Source: Thecaphora thlaspeos
Lineage: Eukaryota; Basidiomycota; Ustilaginomycetes; Urocystidales; Glomosporiaceae
Assembly: GCA_900291925.1 (NCBI GenBank)
Contig: UWYS01000007.1
Location: forward strand, 496,001 to 560,000
Direction of reading: 5' to 3'
DNA length: 64,000 bases
The stretch's first letter is position 1, and every line of letters begins with the position of its first letter. Below are positions 53,601-64,000 of the stretch, piece after piece. The notes beneath the pieces are model-generated. The model was not told the origin of the DNA and made no database searches. It was given only the letters and a program-made list of their open reading frames with translations. The translations under genes and the position numbers were made by a program.

Positions 53601-54618
53601 AGTCGACTAGTGAAGCAGCCAGAAGGCCACCCACCCAAGAAGAGGCCTTTCTGCGGAACTTGCACGGCGTAATAGCGCACGCATGAAATCGAGTAGCAAA
53701 GGAAACGAGGGAGCGAAAGGAAAGGTCAAGACCGATGGTCACCATCTTAGCGTGGCCTTTCGACAAGCACACGCGAAGCAACATGCTTCTGCTCTGTGAC
53801 TTTACCGGTGCACCTGGCCAATGAAATGGCATGTATTCACAACGCTTCGATGGGGCCATTCGGTGGCCCTTTGTATGGCCAACTCGTGTGGCGAGTCCAT
53901 GTCATGAGCTTCATAGACGAAGCAACATCACAAAGAGACCCCGCGCGAAATATCTGTCCGAGGGTCGGTGCCTGCCCTTGCGTTGCAACCGTGCCAGGTT
54001 CATGGACAGGGCAACGACGAAGACGAGGAGGGAAGGGTTACGCAACCAGCCAGTGACGTTCATCTATCCAGCATGACCGTGGCCAAGGCAGGAAGTACCA
54101 TGGGCTCTCGTCCTGTCACCTTGCCAGCTCTCCTTCCCGAGTCGTCGCCTGGCGAGTGATAGACAAAGGGGCCTTTTAAGAACCGCTACCACTAACCTTT
54201 AAGAAGCGTGGGTGTTGCAAACAAAGAGCCAAGGCCGCCGTCACTTTGCTTGGTAATGGGAAGTCTGTGCATGGATCTGGTCCGTCATGCAGCGCTAGAA
54301 GAAAAGGACTCGAGAGCGAGGATGACGACGTCGAAAAGTCGCAGGAGCCCTAGCCTCTTCATGTCATGGCGTTTGTTGCTTTACGCCAAACCGCCCATGC
54401 TCATAGCGGCCAAGAAGACGTCGCTCTGTTGAAAGCAGTTGAAAGAGAGAGAGAGAGACGAGGGCCACGGCTGTGAGACGGCCAAACCATGAGAGGGTGG
54501 AGATGCGAGGCGAGGCAGAAAGAAGCAGCTTCGTGCAGCTTGCCCGTAGATCACGCTGCGGGCTGCTGCAGACCGTCGTAGGGCGGTACGCAGCGACGAA
54601 CGCGCGCTCGCTCTGGAT
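50696..54618. other. gene-free region, first part of a 10-kb tract
   Basis: About 3.9 kb with only short open frames on both strands, none with recognisable motifs. Composition is more even than in coding exons. A single TACAGTA motif lies at 51376. Confidence 0.5.
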
Positions 54619-57600
54619 GTACAGTATGTACATGCTGTATGTACAGCTTCGCCTGCCTCTATCGCCTATCGCCCCGCCCCTTGCTGGTTCGCTCCTCTCA
54701 ACCGTTCTGCAACGAGGCGCTGACGTACGGATCGCAGAACTCTTACCTTTGGCCGACTAGCGGTACACCATCGACGATAGGGCAGAGTAGCGATCTCGAG
54801 ACCTCGGATGGACCCTTGAGATGTCAAAGGAGCTTGGCGCAAGGTACTCGGCGGACGCCCTCGACGCCCAAGCTGGTAACAGCTCGACAGCCCCCTCCCT
54901 CTCCGTCCCAAGCCGTCCCAGGTTTTCGGTGGGCCGCTTGACCTGCTGCTCCTTCGCACCCTCGCTCGTTCTGCCCTTCGTTTCCTGCATTGATATCAGA
55001 AGGTGCCGAACGTGTATCCAGATCCCTACCACACGAGCGCCGGTCGACGTGGACTCGCCGGAAGTTGCCAAGCCACGACGGTCTGGACCGTCTCGACGCG
55101 GCCCCGCCCACATCTGCCTTTGACGTGTGAAGAGGTTATCAGTGCGGGGACGTACCTGTAGAGAGCTGTGTACCTCGATGTCGACCCGCACACGTACTCT
55201 GCCTGTGCGTTGAGCCTACACGTACTTCTTTCCCTTGCCTCCGTACAGCGAATCTGACCCCACTACCCTGTGCCTTTGCGTCGAGTCGCATGTCGTACAG
55301 TAGTTATTCGACGAGTCGCCCGGTAGGCCCCATGTGTCGCAAGCTGTTCGCCGCTCGATGGAGTCGGCTCCCAGACCTGGACCGCCTACATATGCATCTC
55401 GCTCGTTGGGCTTTACACTCCTAGAAGGGAAGCTACGGAAATCTTGCGACGTTACAGTAAAGCGCCAGCTACCGCGCCATTCATGAGATCACATCGAGAG
55501 AGCTTGCCGAACCCTCCACGCCAAGGTCGTCAAGCATCAGATCTGACGGTTCGTTCTCGCGCGACCGTACCTTTCGAGTCCAGTCCGCTCCAGGCGATGA
55601 TCCACCTGCTGGACAAGCTTCTTGTGCGCTCAAGCCGACGGGTGAGTCTGGTAGTACCTACAAAAATGTACATCTTGACGCCGCCGCCGACAATCAATTT
55701 GTCGGGGACACGGGATATCCCTCGCGGGGCGGGAAGAAACGGTGCGGGTCTGACCGACTCCGCCTAAAGTCAGCGCCTATCAAACGGCAATCGCATCGAA
55801 GCGAGGTCGCCCGTGCTTGCTCTTACAGTGAATCTCGACAAGGACCGCACTAGTCACTGTACATCGCTAGTTACAAGCGTGTAAATCGAGCAAGGCCCTG
55901 CTGTAACTCTTTTATTGTAACTACAACGGGCCGTGAGAGGGAGAGGTTTGTACTGTAGTTGTCATGCGATCGCCCACCTTGGATCCTGGTGCGTCGAAGC
56001 ACTGCCTCTCTCGCGTGCTGTGCTACGATCTTGGAGCTCGCGCACTCGGACGTTGACAACGAGGTCGGACCAAAGGAGCTCCTGTAGCAGCACGGAGACG
56101 CGGCGTGTTACGGTATCTGTACCTAGCCTGTCACAGCGGCGATGTCAAGCAGCTATGTATTTACAGTACCATCGCACTGCTCCTCGTGCCTTTTCTTACC
56201 TTCCCACATCTAGCTCCCTAGCTAGTAGCGCAGTGGTGGGTTCGGCAGAGTTATATGCGCTTCGCAGCATCGCAAGTAGGGTCCACCGCACGACACGATG
56301 ACAGGCAGGTGCCGGAAGACCAACGTCCCTCCGATTCACATTATATTACCGCCAGCCTTTCGCTTGCGCCGGCCCGTTCTACACCTTGACCTGAACTCGG
56401 TGTACTGTGCTTTGCGGCTCAGCATGTGAAGAGGTGCCCGACAGAGACTCCGTGGTGAAAGGACATGCTGCCGGATCTCGCCTCTTGCCCTGTGACTCAG
56501 CGACTAGGTGTAGCTCAAAAGTTGCTCCGACGTGGACGACCGTGCTACAAGCCCGCTCGCCCCGCCGCGGATTGATGCCATGGGAGAGTGATGGTGTCTG
56601 GGAATCAAAAATAAAGACGGCGGAGACGGGAAGCTTCATGGCTCCAAAAGACGGGCCGGGCGTCGTCAGCTGTCGCGTCATGGCGTTCCGTTCTAGCGCC
56701 TCGCCGCCATCAGCCCCGCCCCACCCACGCTTGCGGGGCAAGACCAAGACCAGCACCAGGCAAATGACCTCGCCGACGGGACGCCGTCTTGCGCTCCGCT
56801 TCCTTCACCCGTCCCGATAGCAAAGGTATCGCGAGCACATGTACAGGTCGATTCGAGGTTGACCTCGTCTCTTGCTCCTGAGCTCCGGCGCAGGTCATTA
56901 CAGTATCACACCAAGCCCCGGCTTCGTTGGGGCCTTTGCGAATATACAGTATGCTCTCTAGCATCCCGTCGCACCTCGTCTTCTACCTTGTACTGTACAG
57001 TAGCAGGTATCTATGAGAGTCCAGACGCGCCCGTAACGCCGTCTGCACACAGCCAACGGATCCGCGGTGTCGTCAGAGTCCTGCCAACGAGGCAGTGCCA
57101 CGGGTCTGGCAAGAAATGGGATGTTATAAAGTGAAGCTAGGGAAGCGGCTGGATGGCGGGTGGACACTGGTTGCTGTCCCAGAAAAAGCATCGAAGCGTG
57201 ACAGAGGCGAGGCTGTCGCGTGTGCTTGCTTGTCCTTGCTCCAGCCGTCGAGATTTATTTATCCATCCAAGCAAGACGAGGATGCGGCATCGTATGTACA
57301 GTATGCTCGCCGCAACGACGGCGCCGACCCCGCTAGGCTCCGTCAGTCTGAGCTGTGCCCAGGGTGGTGCCACCTAAGTACTCGATGGGCCAGACTCCAG
57401 CTCGGGCGGTCCTCGTACGATGGCTTACAAGGAGAGAGGGTGTATGCTTGCAGCGGGGTTGAGTGATCGAGCGGCTTTCGTTCGGCAGGCCACAGGGTAC
57501 CTGGCGGAGTCGGACACCCACTTGGAAGGGCCCAGCCCAGCCAGCACTACTCACATGCGTGTCAGTCGGAGCGGGAGCTTCGGCCAGTATATAGGAGCGG

Positions 57601-59138
57601 TCGAGCACCCCAAGCGCAACGAGAGCAAGCTGGCGGCTGGTCCGGTGTAAGGTCCTGAATCGCCCATCCGGAACCAAGATTGACGAGGCTGCGGTACAGT
57701 AGCTACCGGTATGTACATCCGGGCGAGCTTCGCCCATTTCTGCCAAAGCGACACCCCACGCACCCGGAGCGAGCTGCCCGCCATGTTACTCGCCGGTTCA
57801 GACGCGCACGCTTCATCTACGAAACGGGGCCCATCCGATGCCGACGTGCCTCTATGCTGGGGCGAGCGAGGAGATGATCCAGTACAACAGGCAAGCAGTA
57901 TAGATGGTATGGGCAACATAATGGCCAAGATGGACAGGGCGCCGCAGCTGAGCATCCACCCGCCGATCCGCCCTTTTCTCCACAGAAGCTTCTGAGCTGC
58001 GGTCGATGTTGAGCCTTTGGATGTCGATCGGGCGCGAAGAACAAAGGGAGAGTTTACTTGTTCGACACGACCAGCGAAGACGAGCTAACCAAGACATGCT
58101 CTCCCGGAGACTTGGCGGCAAAGAGGCAGTACGTCTGCTTTTGTTGTCGAAAATCCTCATGTTGTAGAAGCGGCGGCCCAAGGACCGGCACGTCGAGGTC
58201 CTAGCCCGAGCAATGATGCTTCATGGACCTCGATGTTATGCCAACTATCGAGACACGTCGAGCTCATCTGGTGTCTTTGAGCTCGGTCGCTGGCCCTTCT
58301 GCAGAGCTGAAATGTCCGCAATGGGTTGAACGCAAGCCGAAGGACGGTTCAGCAGGATCGAGCTCCGTGAACATTGCGGCGACGAGGCAAAGAGGTCAGT
58401 CTGACACCTTGTGCTCCCTCTTTGCACGGCTGGCGGACCGAACGGCTGGGACGCATGACAGCGTCTGCCCGGACTCGTTGTTGCCGCCCTTGGCCGACGC
58501 CGAGCACCACCACAATGCCCTTGTCGGTATTGGGTCCCTTATCGCAATCCAGCACCTCGTGCTCGGCGATGGTCGAGTTGTAGGATCTGCTACGACAGAG
58601 AAGCCTTGACGAGCCAATGGAGAGGCAGGAGGGAAGAAGGCCAGAAACAAAGCTTAGCCTAGGCTGTTGAGGAGATGCCGTACTCAGCCACATGACGGCC
58701 TGCACAAAGACGTCGGGGGGCAAGGCGTCATAGCGCTGTGCGAGCGAGCGAGCGAGAGTGAAGCAAGCAAGGAAGCCGCTGCGTGGTGGTAGATACATAC
58801 TGCATCGTCTGATCTGCCTTTGCGGATCGGTGCGAGGGCGGGTACAGTAAACGTCCTCGAGGCTAGCGCGGCCGTGACAAAAGCGAGAGCCGCCCCCGCC
58901 CGCCAGAAAGAACAACACCGCAGCGACCCAGACGACCGGCGCGGCGTTGACAACCGCACGGCGAAGCAGCGCAGCAGGTTCGGTTCCGATGCATCGGATT
59001 TATGGGTCGGGCGGGTGGAAAGCACGGAGGTGTCTGTCTGTCGAGCAAGGCGCAGGCCAGCAGAGCAGGGTCGTTGTGATTGTAGAGAGGGGTCGCAGCA
59101 GGGCGAGCCACAGGTTGGGCGGCAGACGCGTACTGTAC
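54619..59138. promoter_or_regulatory. cluster of GTACAGTA/TACTGTAC motifs (cluster B)
   Basis: About a dozen copies of the same 7-9-mer as cluster A: 54619, 55295, 55950, 56162, 56899, 56945, 56990-57002 (overlapping pair), 57296, 57694, 58842 and 59130, plus partial forms at 55452 and 55856. At 54619-54650 several TGTACA-type units form a small dyad. The tract lies upstream of the B-type cyclin. No other convincing gene was found here, apart from the doubtful fragments near 58.1-58.9 kb. Confidence 0.55.
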
Positions 59139-59318
59139 ACAGCCTACGCTCAGCTTCCGGTCCAAGGGGACTTGATGTCAGGCCAGCATGGGTCTGCCGA
59201 TGAGAAGGACAACATGCCGTGGCAGGCTGACGACCCATGAGCCTAGCTTTGTCGAACTTGTTGCATGGCGGAGACTGTCGACCCAACTCTTGCTCTGCCT
59301 GCCTGGTGGTAGGTGCGG

Positions 59319-59356
<38 letters not shown>

Positions 59357-59750
59357 GCTTGCTGTCGTTGATGACTGCGATCGCCGCCGACGTTCCCATC
59401 TCCCCGGCCAAGCCGTTTTTATTATTACTACTACTGTTTAAATTCAAATTCTCGATTTTCTAGTACAGATAAAACACACGGAAATCTGTTTGTTTTCCTC
59501 GCTATTGTTTTTTGGGCCCGCTTCCAGCACCGCCGTTGATGCGCTGAACTTTTAAAATGGAAAAGACGCTGGCTGGCCGAGCGGCGAGAGCAGAGGCTGT
59601 ACCGCCGTTCCAACACAACATCACACACGCACGCACCCACAACAACACGCCAGCACCCCCCTCCAAGGCCCAGGCCGGTCCATCATCACACCCTGGCCTG
59701 CCCAGCTCTAAGCGCATGCCTGGCTGGACGTGACACGGGCAGATCGTCCT
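59139..59750. other. region between motif cluster B and the cyclin leader, with AT-rich patch
   Basis: Contains the CTG repeat and an AT-rich patch at about 59415-59520 (TTTTTATTATTACTACTACT and following), unusual in this GC-rich sequence. No gene is supported. Confidence 0.4.
59321..59355. repeat. (CTG)11 microsatellite
   Basis: An uninterrupted run of about eleven CTG triplets in non-coding sequence, about 1.46 kb upstream of the cyclin start codon. Confidence 0.95.
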
Positions 59751-60815
59751 CTCTCAATATCATCACATCCTCCTCGACCCAACCTCCCTCCGGCCTCTTC
59801 GTCACATTTTCCCTCCTGGTGATTGTCCGTGTCCACCTCCTCATCACCATCTTTTCCATCCTTCTTCACCTTCCTCCGCCACCTCTTGCTCTCGCCTTCG
59901 CCTCCGACCTCCTCCTTGGCTCCGTCGTCCTATCGTCTTCCCTTTGCTCGCAACCCCATCAGCCCGACCAAGCCCCGACCTCGTCGTCGTGGTCGCCGTC
60001 GTCGCCGCCGCCGTCCTTTGTCCATCCATCCCAGTCGCACCCACGTCTGGCTCATCGACCGGCTCTCAATTGTCACGATCGCACCGCCCTCAGCTGCTAC
60101 CGTAGATCCGCTTGCACTTCAGGCGTTTCCTGCTCCTCCGGCACGTTTCGTGATCAGCCACAGCAAGGACCAGCATCCGACGTCCTGCAACCACCACTGC
60201 CCGTCTCCGCCACGAATGAATTAGGCTCGGCGCGACATATACTATCTGACAACCCCCCTCCGCCTCCCGTCGGTGCGCCCACTTCGGAAGGAACGCATCA
60301 CCCCTTGGACTTTCAGCGCCTGTGCCCGTCACACGCTGCGCTTCCTGCTTCTTCCTCGTCCAGCAGCAGTGTGACTTCGGAGACTGTGACATCGCGAAGA
60401 GCCGATCACCTACCGTCCCACCGTATCGACCTGCCTTTGTGAGACACACGCACGCCTTTAATCTCTCTCGTCAGGTTGTCAAGGCAACCGTCCGTCCTCC
60501 CTACTTTGTGCTACAGCGGCTAGGCTCTGGTCCTTGTCCCTCGTCCCTGCAGTCCGCCACTTTCCCTCTCGTCTGTGCCCACCACCACCCGCACCATCAC
60601 CAGCACCACCCATTCCTCCAGTTCTCGTCTGAAGCGTGAGTCTCGGGCCCTCATCTTGAGCCTCTCGCGATGGAAGGACGTCTCGCTGAATACCTGCACG
60701 CGCCCCCGCCTTCTCTCCAGTCCAGCGTGACGTAGGCTGCTAGTCGATCTGAGCTCCCTTCTTCCCCCTCGCACACACACACACACACACACACACGCAT
60801 ACACACGCACAGGCA
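59751..60815 (+). promoter_or_regulatory. pyrimidine-rich promoter/leader of the B-type cyclin gene
   Basis: More than 1 kb of CT-, CACC- and TCCTCC-rich + strand sequence, like that before the large unknown gene. It has many short upstream frames and several possible 5' UTR introns. It ends in the (CA)n repeat next to the start codon. Confidence 0.4.
60772..60794. repeat. (CA)n microsatellite in cyclin leader
   Basis: About 11.5 CA dinucleotides, then CGCATACACACGCACAGG, ending close to the cyclin ATG at 60816. On the sense strand this is the same repeat type as in the FAL1 leader. Confidence 0.95.
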
Positions 60816-63105
60816 TCATGGCTCAACCGGCAGTAAGGGTATGTCTTGGGCCGCCTCTTGTGCGACAGAGGCGCGGCGATAGGTCCCTCCTCAGCGCAGC
60901 TCACTGATATCTACCCTTACGCGCCGTCCCTTGCGCACCCCGTCATCGCCTCACCTCTCAGCCGTCTCTCACGAGACCACGAGCCACTCGCACGGGCATC
61001 CCGGCGTCTCGCAGCGGCGAGCGGATCTACCTCACCGAGTCCAGCAGCGCTGGCATCAGGGTCAAGGCACAGCGTGCGCCGGCCACGGTGCTGCCGGGCA
61101 AGGCGAGGCCAGAGCAGAGGACGGGTCCGGCGAGAGTCGCGCTATCGGACGTCAGCAACCGCACACATGCCGCTAGGGTGAGTTGTCCCGCCCTTCTGTA
61201 TTCCGACACCTAGCTCCCGTAGATGGTCGCTATGCGTTCGGTTGGTCATGTGCTCATCATCAGGAACGTCTTGTTCACCCTACGCTGCTGCAGGTCTCAG
61301 ATCCGTCAGAACACAACGCACTAAAGGCCAAGCTCCTGCGGCCCTCGTCGAGCAGCTCAGGGCCCGGCCTAAAAGCTCGGACCCTTAGCAACATCGGCAC
61401 CCACCACGCGGTCCAGCAGGCGCCAACACACACGTCCATCTCCGGCAGCCGGTCTATACCCGAGGGAGTCGCGGCGGTCGCCCAGGGCCACCGCTGGCCA
61501 AGGCTCACATCCACTAGCGTATTCTTAGCGGCAGCGGCAGCAACGTCGTCGATGGACGTCGATGCGCCGTCACACGGCAGCAACGCGGTCCACATCGACG
61601 ACGCCGACTCCGACATCGACGGGCTCGCCGACGATGTCTGCAGCGACTCTGAGGACGACGAGGAAGGTCCGCTCGCGACAAAGCCCGAGGACGACACCGT
61701 CGTAGGACAGGACGACATGAGCGACGGCGACTCGTCCTTCAGCAGCGACGACGACTCGTCGTCGGGTCGCGGCGACCTCGGCGAGAGCGGCCAGCCGTGG
61801 CTGGACCCGGAGGGCCTCAGTGCGCCCTCGAGGCCAGAGAGCGTCACATCGGCCGAGGACGGCGACAATTTTGAGCTCAACATCGACCCAGAGGGCATCG
61901 TCTCCCTCCATCCGGAGCTCGAGGCGGCGGCTCAGGAGAAGATTGGTCTGATCAAGGCCCGCTACACCGAGGAGGTGGTCCAGCCCCGCGCCTTGCGAGC
62001 GCAGCAGGAGCGACACGAGGCCGTCGCCCGCGGCGAAATTCCGCTCGAGCTGGCCGCTCACGACGATGAGCTGGCCGTCATGGGTCTGGAGCCTGAGGAG
62101 GTGCGCGACACTACCATGGTGGCAGAGTACGCGCTGGAGATCTTCAACTATATGGGGCGCTGCGAGAAGCAGACGATGGCGAACCCGAACTACATGGACT
62201 TCCAGAATGAGATCCAATGGTGAGTGCCTTCCATCCCTTTGTCTCTCCCGGCCTGGGCTGTCTTGCCGCTCGCTCGTGGCGACGATGGATCGACGGCGAC
62301 TGACCATGCTCTCTCCCTCTCCTTCTCCTTTCGCTCTGTGACCCTTTCCGACCCCGATCTCGACAGGCACATGCGCGCGACCCTCGTCGACTGGCTCCTG
62401 CAGGTGCACATGCGATATCACATGCTGCCCGAGACGCTGTGGATCGCGATCAATATCGTCGACCGCTTCCTCAGCGTGCGCGTCGTCAGCCTGGCCAAGC
62501 TGCAGCTGGTCGGCGTAAGCGCCATGTTCATCGCGGCGAAGTACGAAGAGATCCTCGCGCCCGGCGTCGACGAGTTTGTCTTCATGACTGAGAACGGCTA
62601 CTCGCGGGAGGAGATCCTCAAAGGCGAGCGCATCATTCTAGCGACGCTCGACTTCAACGTGTCGTCGTACTGCTCGCCTTACTCGTGGGTGCGACGGATC
62701 TCCAAGGCCGACGACTACGACATCCAGACGAGGACCCTCTCCAAATTCCTGATGGAGCTGACGCTGCTGGACCACCGCTTCCTCCGGGCCAAGCCGAGCC
62801 TGATCGCCGCCATCGGCATGTTCCTGGCCAAGAAGATGCTGGCGGGCGAGTGGGACGACGGCTTCGTCTACCACTCCAACTTTACCGAAGAGCAGCTGGT
62901 GCCGGGGGCCAACCTGCTGCTGGAGCGCCTGCTCGACCCGGCGATCGAGGAGCAGTTCGTCTACCGAAAGTACGCCAACAAAAAGAAGTTTCTTCGCGCC
63001 AGCGTCTACGCGCGCAAGTGGGCGATCCGCAACCACAACGCCCTTATGGCCGCTGCCGCCGCCGCTGGGGGCTCAAATCCCTACGACCAGCAGCCGCCAC
63101 TCTGA
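60816..63105 (+). CDS. G2/mitotic B-type cyclin
   Basis: Four coding exons: 60816-60836, 60962-61177, 61294-62219 and 62367-63105, giving 633 aa. A consensus destruction box RVALSDVSN (RxxLxxxxN) lies at residues 65-73, marking the protein for APC/C degradation. The paired cyclin folds start near residue 388: HMRATLVDWLLQVHMRYHML, VDRFLSVRVVSLAKLQLVGV and FIAAKYEEILAPGVDEFVFM, then the C-terminal fold with DFNVSSYCSPYSWVRRISKA. It would activate Cdk1 for entry into mitosis, like Ustilago Clb1/Clb2. An acidic, Ser/Asp-rich region (about residues 170-250) separates box and fold. Exons 1 and 2 are assigned from splice sites and phase; exon 2 is supported by the destruction box. The upstream region is exceptionally long. 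Confidence 0.92.
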
Positions 63106-64000
63106 ACCAGGAGAGGCAGCAACAGCAGCAGCAGCGCTCTACACGACACTTTCTCCCGTCCTCGTTAGGACCCCTGGCTTCAATCTTCAAACGAACCCGG
63201 ACGCCCACTGTACGACCACACAAGCAAAGCACGCATCCTCGAACGCAGAAGCCGCCCACCGACCCTTTCTACACTCGTTGCAGCTTTTCGCCTTCGACTT
63301 CATCTACTATCCCAACCATTGCATCCGAGCCCTTTTCCCCTTCCCTTTTCCCCCTCGGCGTCCCTTGCCTTCCCTCTTCGCGCTGTTCCCCCCTCAACCC
63401 TTCTTCGACCGCTGCATCAACTTTCATCGATACACACGGCTGCTACGTCTCACAACGTCCAGCGGCCAACATCAAGAATCGGTACCGCCATCATCAATGC
63501 TCCGTCTCTCTTCTCCCTTCTCGCGCCCCCCTTTTTCTTTTTCTTTTCTAATCTGTTCCCTTCTGCTCTGTTTCTCTTCTACGGCGGCGATCGCCGTAGG
63601 GGAGGTGAGACTAGGTCCCCCTCTTTGCATCGCACACAACTCATCAACATCGCCGACCGATGGGGGTCCACCGCCGCGGAGGAATCATCCGCCCCTCTTT
63701 GTTTCCTAGAGCGTCGCTCCCCGCCGGTTGAGCGAGTCTATATCCTGGCCTCCTCACATTTTGACGTGGCTCCTTTGTCGAAACACTACCACACACGCTT
63801 GCGCGACCTGTGCGACGCGATTCTTGTCGATCTCTCTCCCGTCTGTAATGCCATGCAAACCTTACCAGCGCAGCGCAGCGTCGCATCGCGAGCCACGTCG
63901 GCATTTCACTTGGGGATTGTCGGTGATGCCGGCTTGCGCCGAGCAGGAGCGGGAGCTGGCATGCTGGACTACGTCCGTACCGCAAGCAAGCCAGTAGTAG
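63106..64000. other. 3' flank of the cyclin gene
   Basis: The first few hundred bp are CA/CT-rich and probably 3' UTR. No other gene was recognised before the window ends. Confidence 0.45.

Noticed and set aside
53245..53859. 204-codon frame on the - strand in the long gap
   Set aside because: No recognisable domain and irregular composition; length is within chance for this base composition.
59819..60442. 207-codon Pro/Ser/His-rich frame upstream of the cyclin
   Set aside because: Reads as a translated CT-rich leader; no conserved features.
1..64000. tRNA, rRNA and CRISPR features
   Set aside because: No T-loop-like GGTTCGAATCC context with pairing arms, no rRNA-like blocks, and no regularly spaced identical repeats were seen by eye; a covariance-model scan would be decisive.
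1..64000. Transposase, reverse transcriptase or other mobile-element genes
   Set aside because: No frame on either strand shows their catalytic motifs; only the hairpin at 34751-34902 resembles a possible non-autonomous element.

Overview
The window looks like a GC-rich chromosomal segment of a basidiomycete fungus, most likely a smut relative (Ustilaginomycotina). The placement is inferred from protein style and gene structure: compact eukaryotic genes, GT-AG introns mostly 60-360 nt long, a fungal FATP-type acyl-CoA synthetase, an Ivy1-like I-BAR protein, fungal FAL1, MICOS and NatB subunits, and pyrimidine-rich leaders. No mobile-element gene, rRNA, tRNA or CRISPR array was recognised.

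I support 18 protein-coding genes, 14 of them with exon structures rebuilt from splice sites and reading phase. In order they are: FAT1-like acyl-CoA synthetase (-), WBP2-like GRAM protein (+), RRP7 (-), IMP dehydrogenase (-), HAT1 (-), complex I NDUFS5-type subunit (+), IMD/I-BAR protein (-), QCR9 (+), a 1312-residue protein of unknown function (+), FAL1/eIF4A-III (-), SF3A3/PRP9 (+), purine nucleoside phosphorylase (-), PTR2 peptide transporter (+), NAA25 (-), a MIC12-like MICOS protein (+), a secreted expansin-like protein (+), cohesin kleisin RAD21/SCC1 (-), a low-complexity hypothetical protein (-), and a B-type cyclin (+). The hypothetical protein at 49454-50695 is the weakest and is not counted among the 18.

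Most genes are housekeeping and alternate as divergent or convergent pairs. Divergent pairs share short promoters: FAT1/WBP2-like, HAT1/NDUFS5, IMD/QCR9, FAL1/SF3A3 and NAA25/MIC12. The FAL1/SF3A3 pair joins two pre-mRNA-splicing factors. Three genes carry simple repeats almost touching the start codon (HAT1, FAL1, cyclin).

The most unusual material is non-coding. Two long gene-free tracts (19.1-23.3 kb and 50.7-60.8 kb) lie 5' of the large unknown protein and of the B-type cyclin. Both hold dense clusters of a GTACAGTAC/GTACTGTAC motif, followed by a pyrimidine-rich leader. A near-perfect 41-bp-arm hairpin sits in the 2.35-kb gap between the phosphorylase and the peptide transporter. A degenerate minisatellite with a period of about 60 bp occupies the left end.
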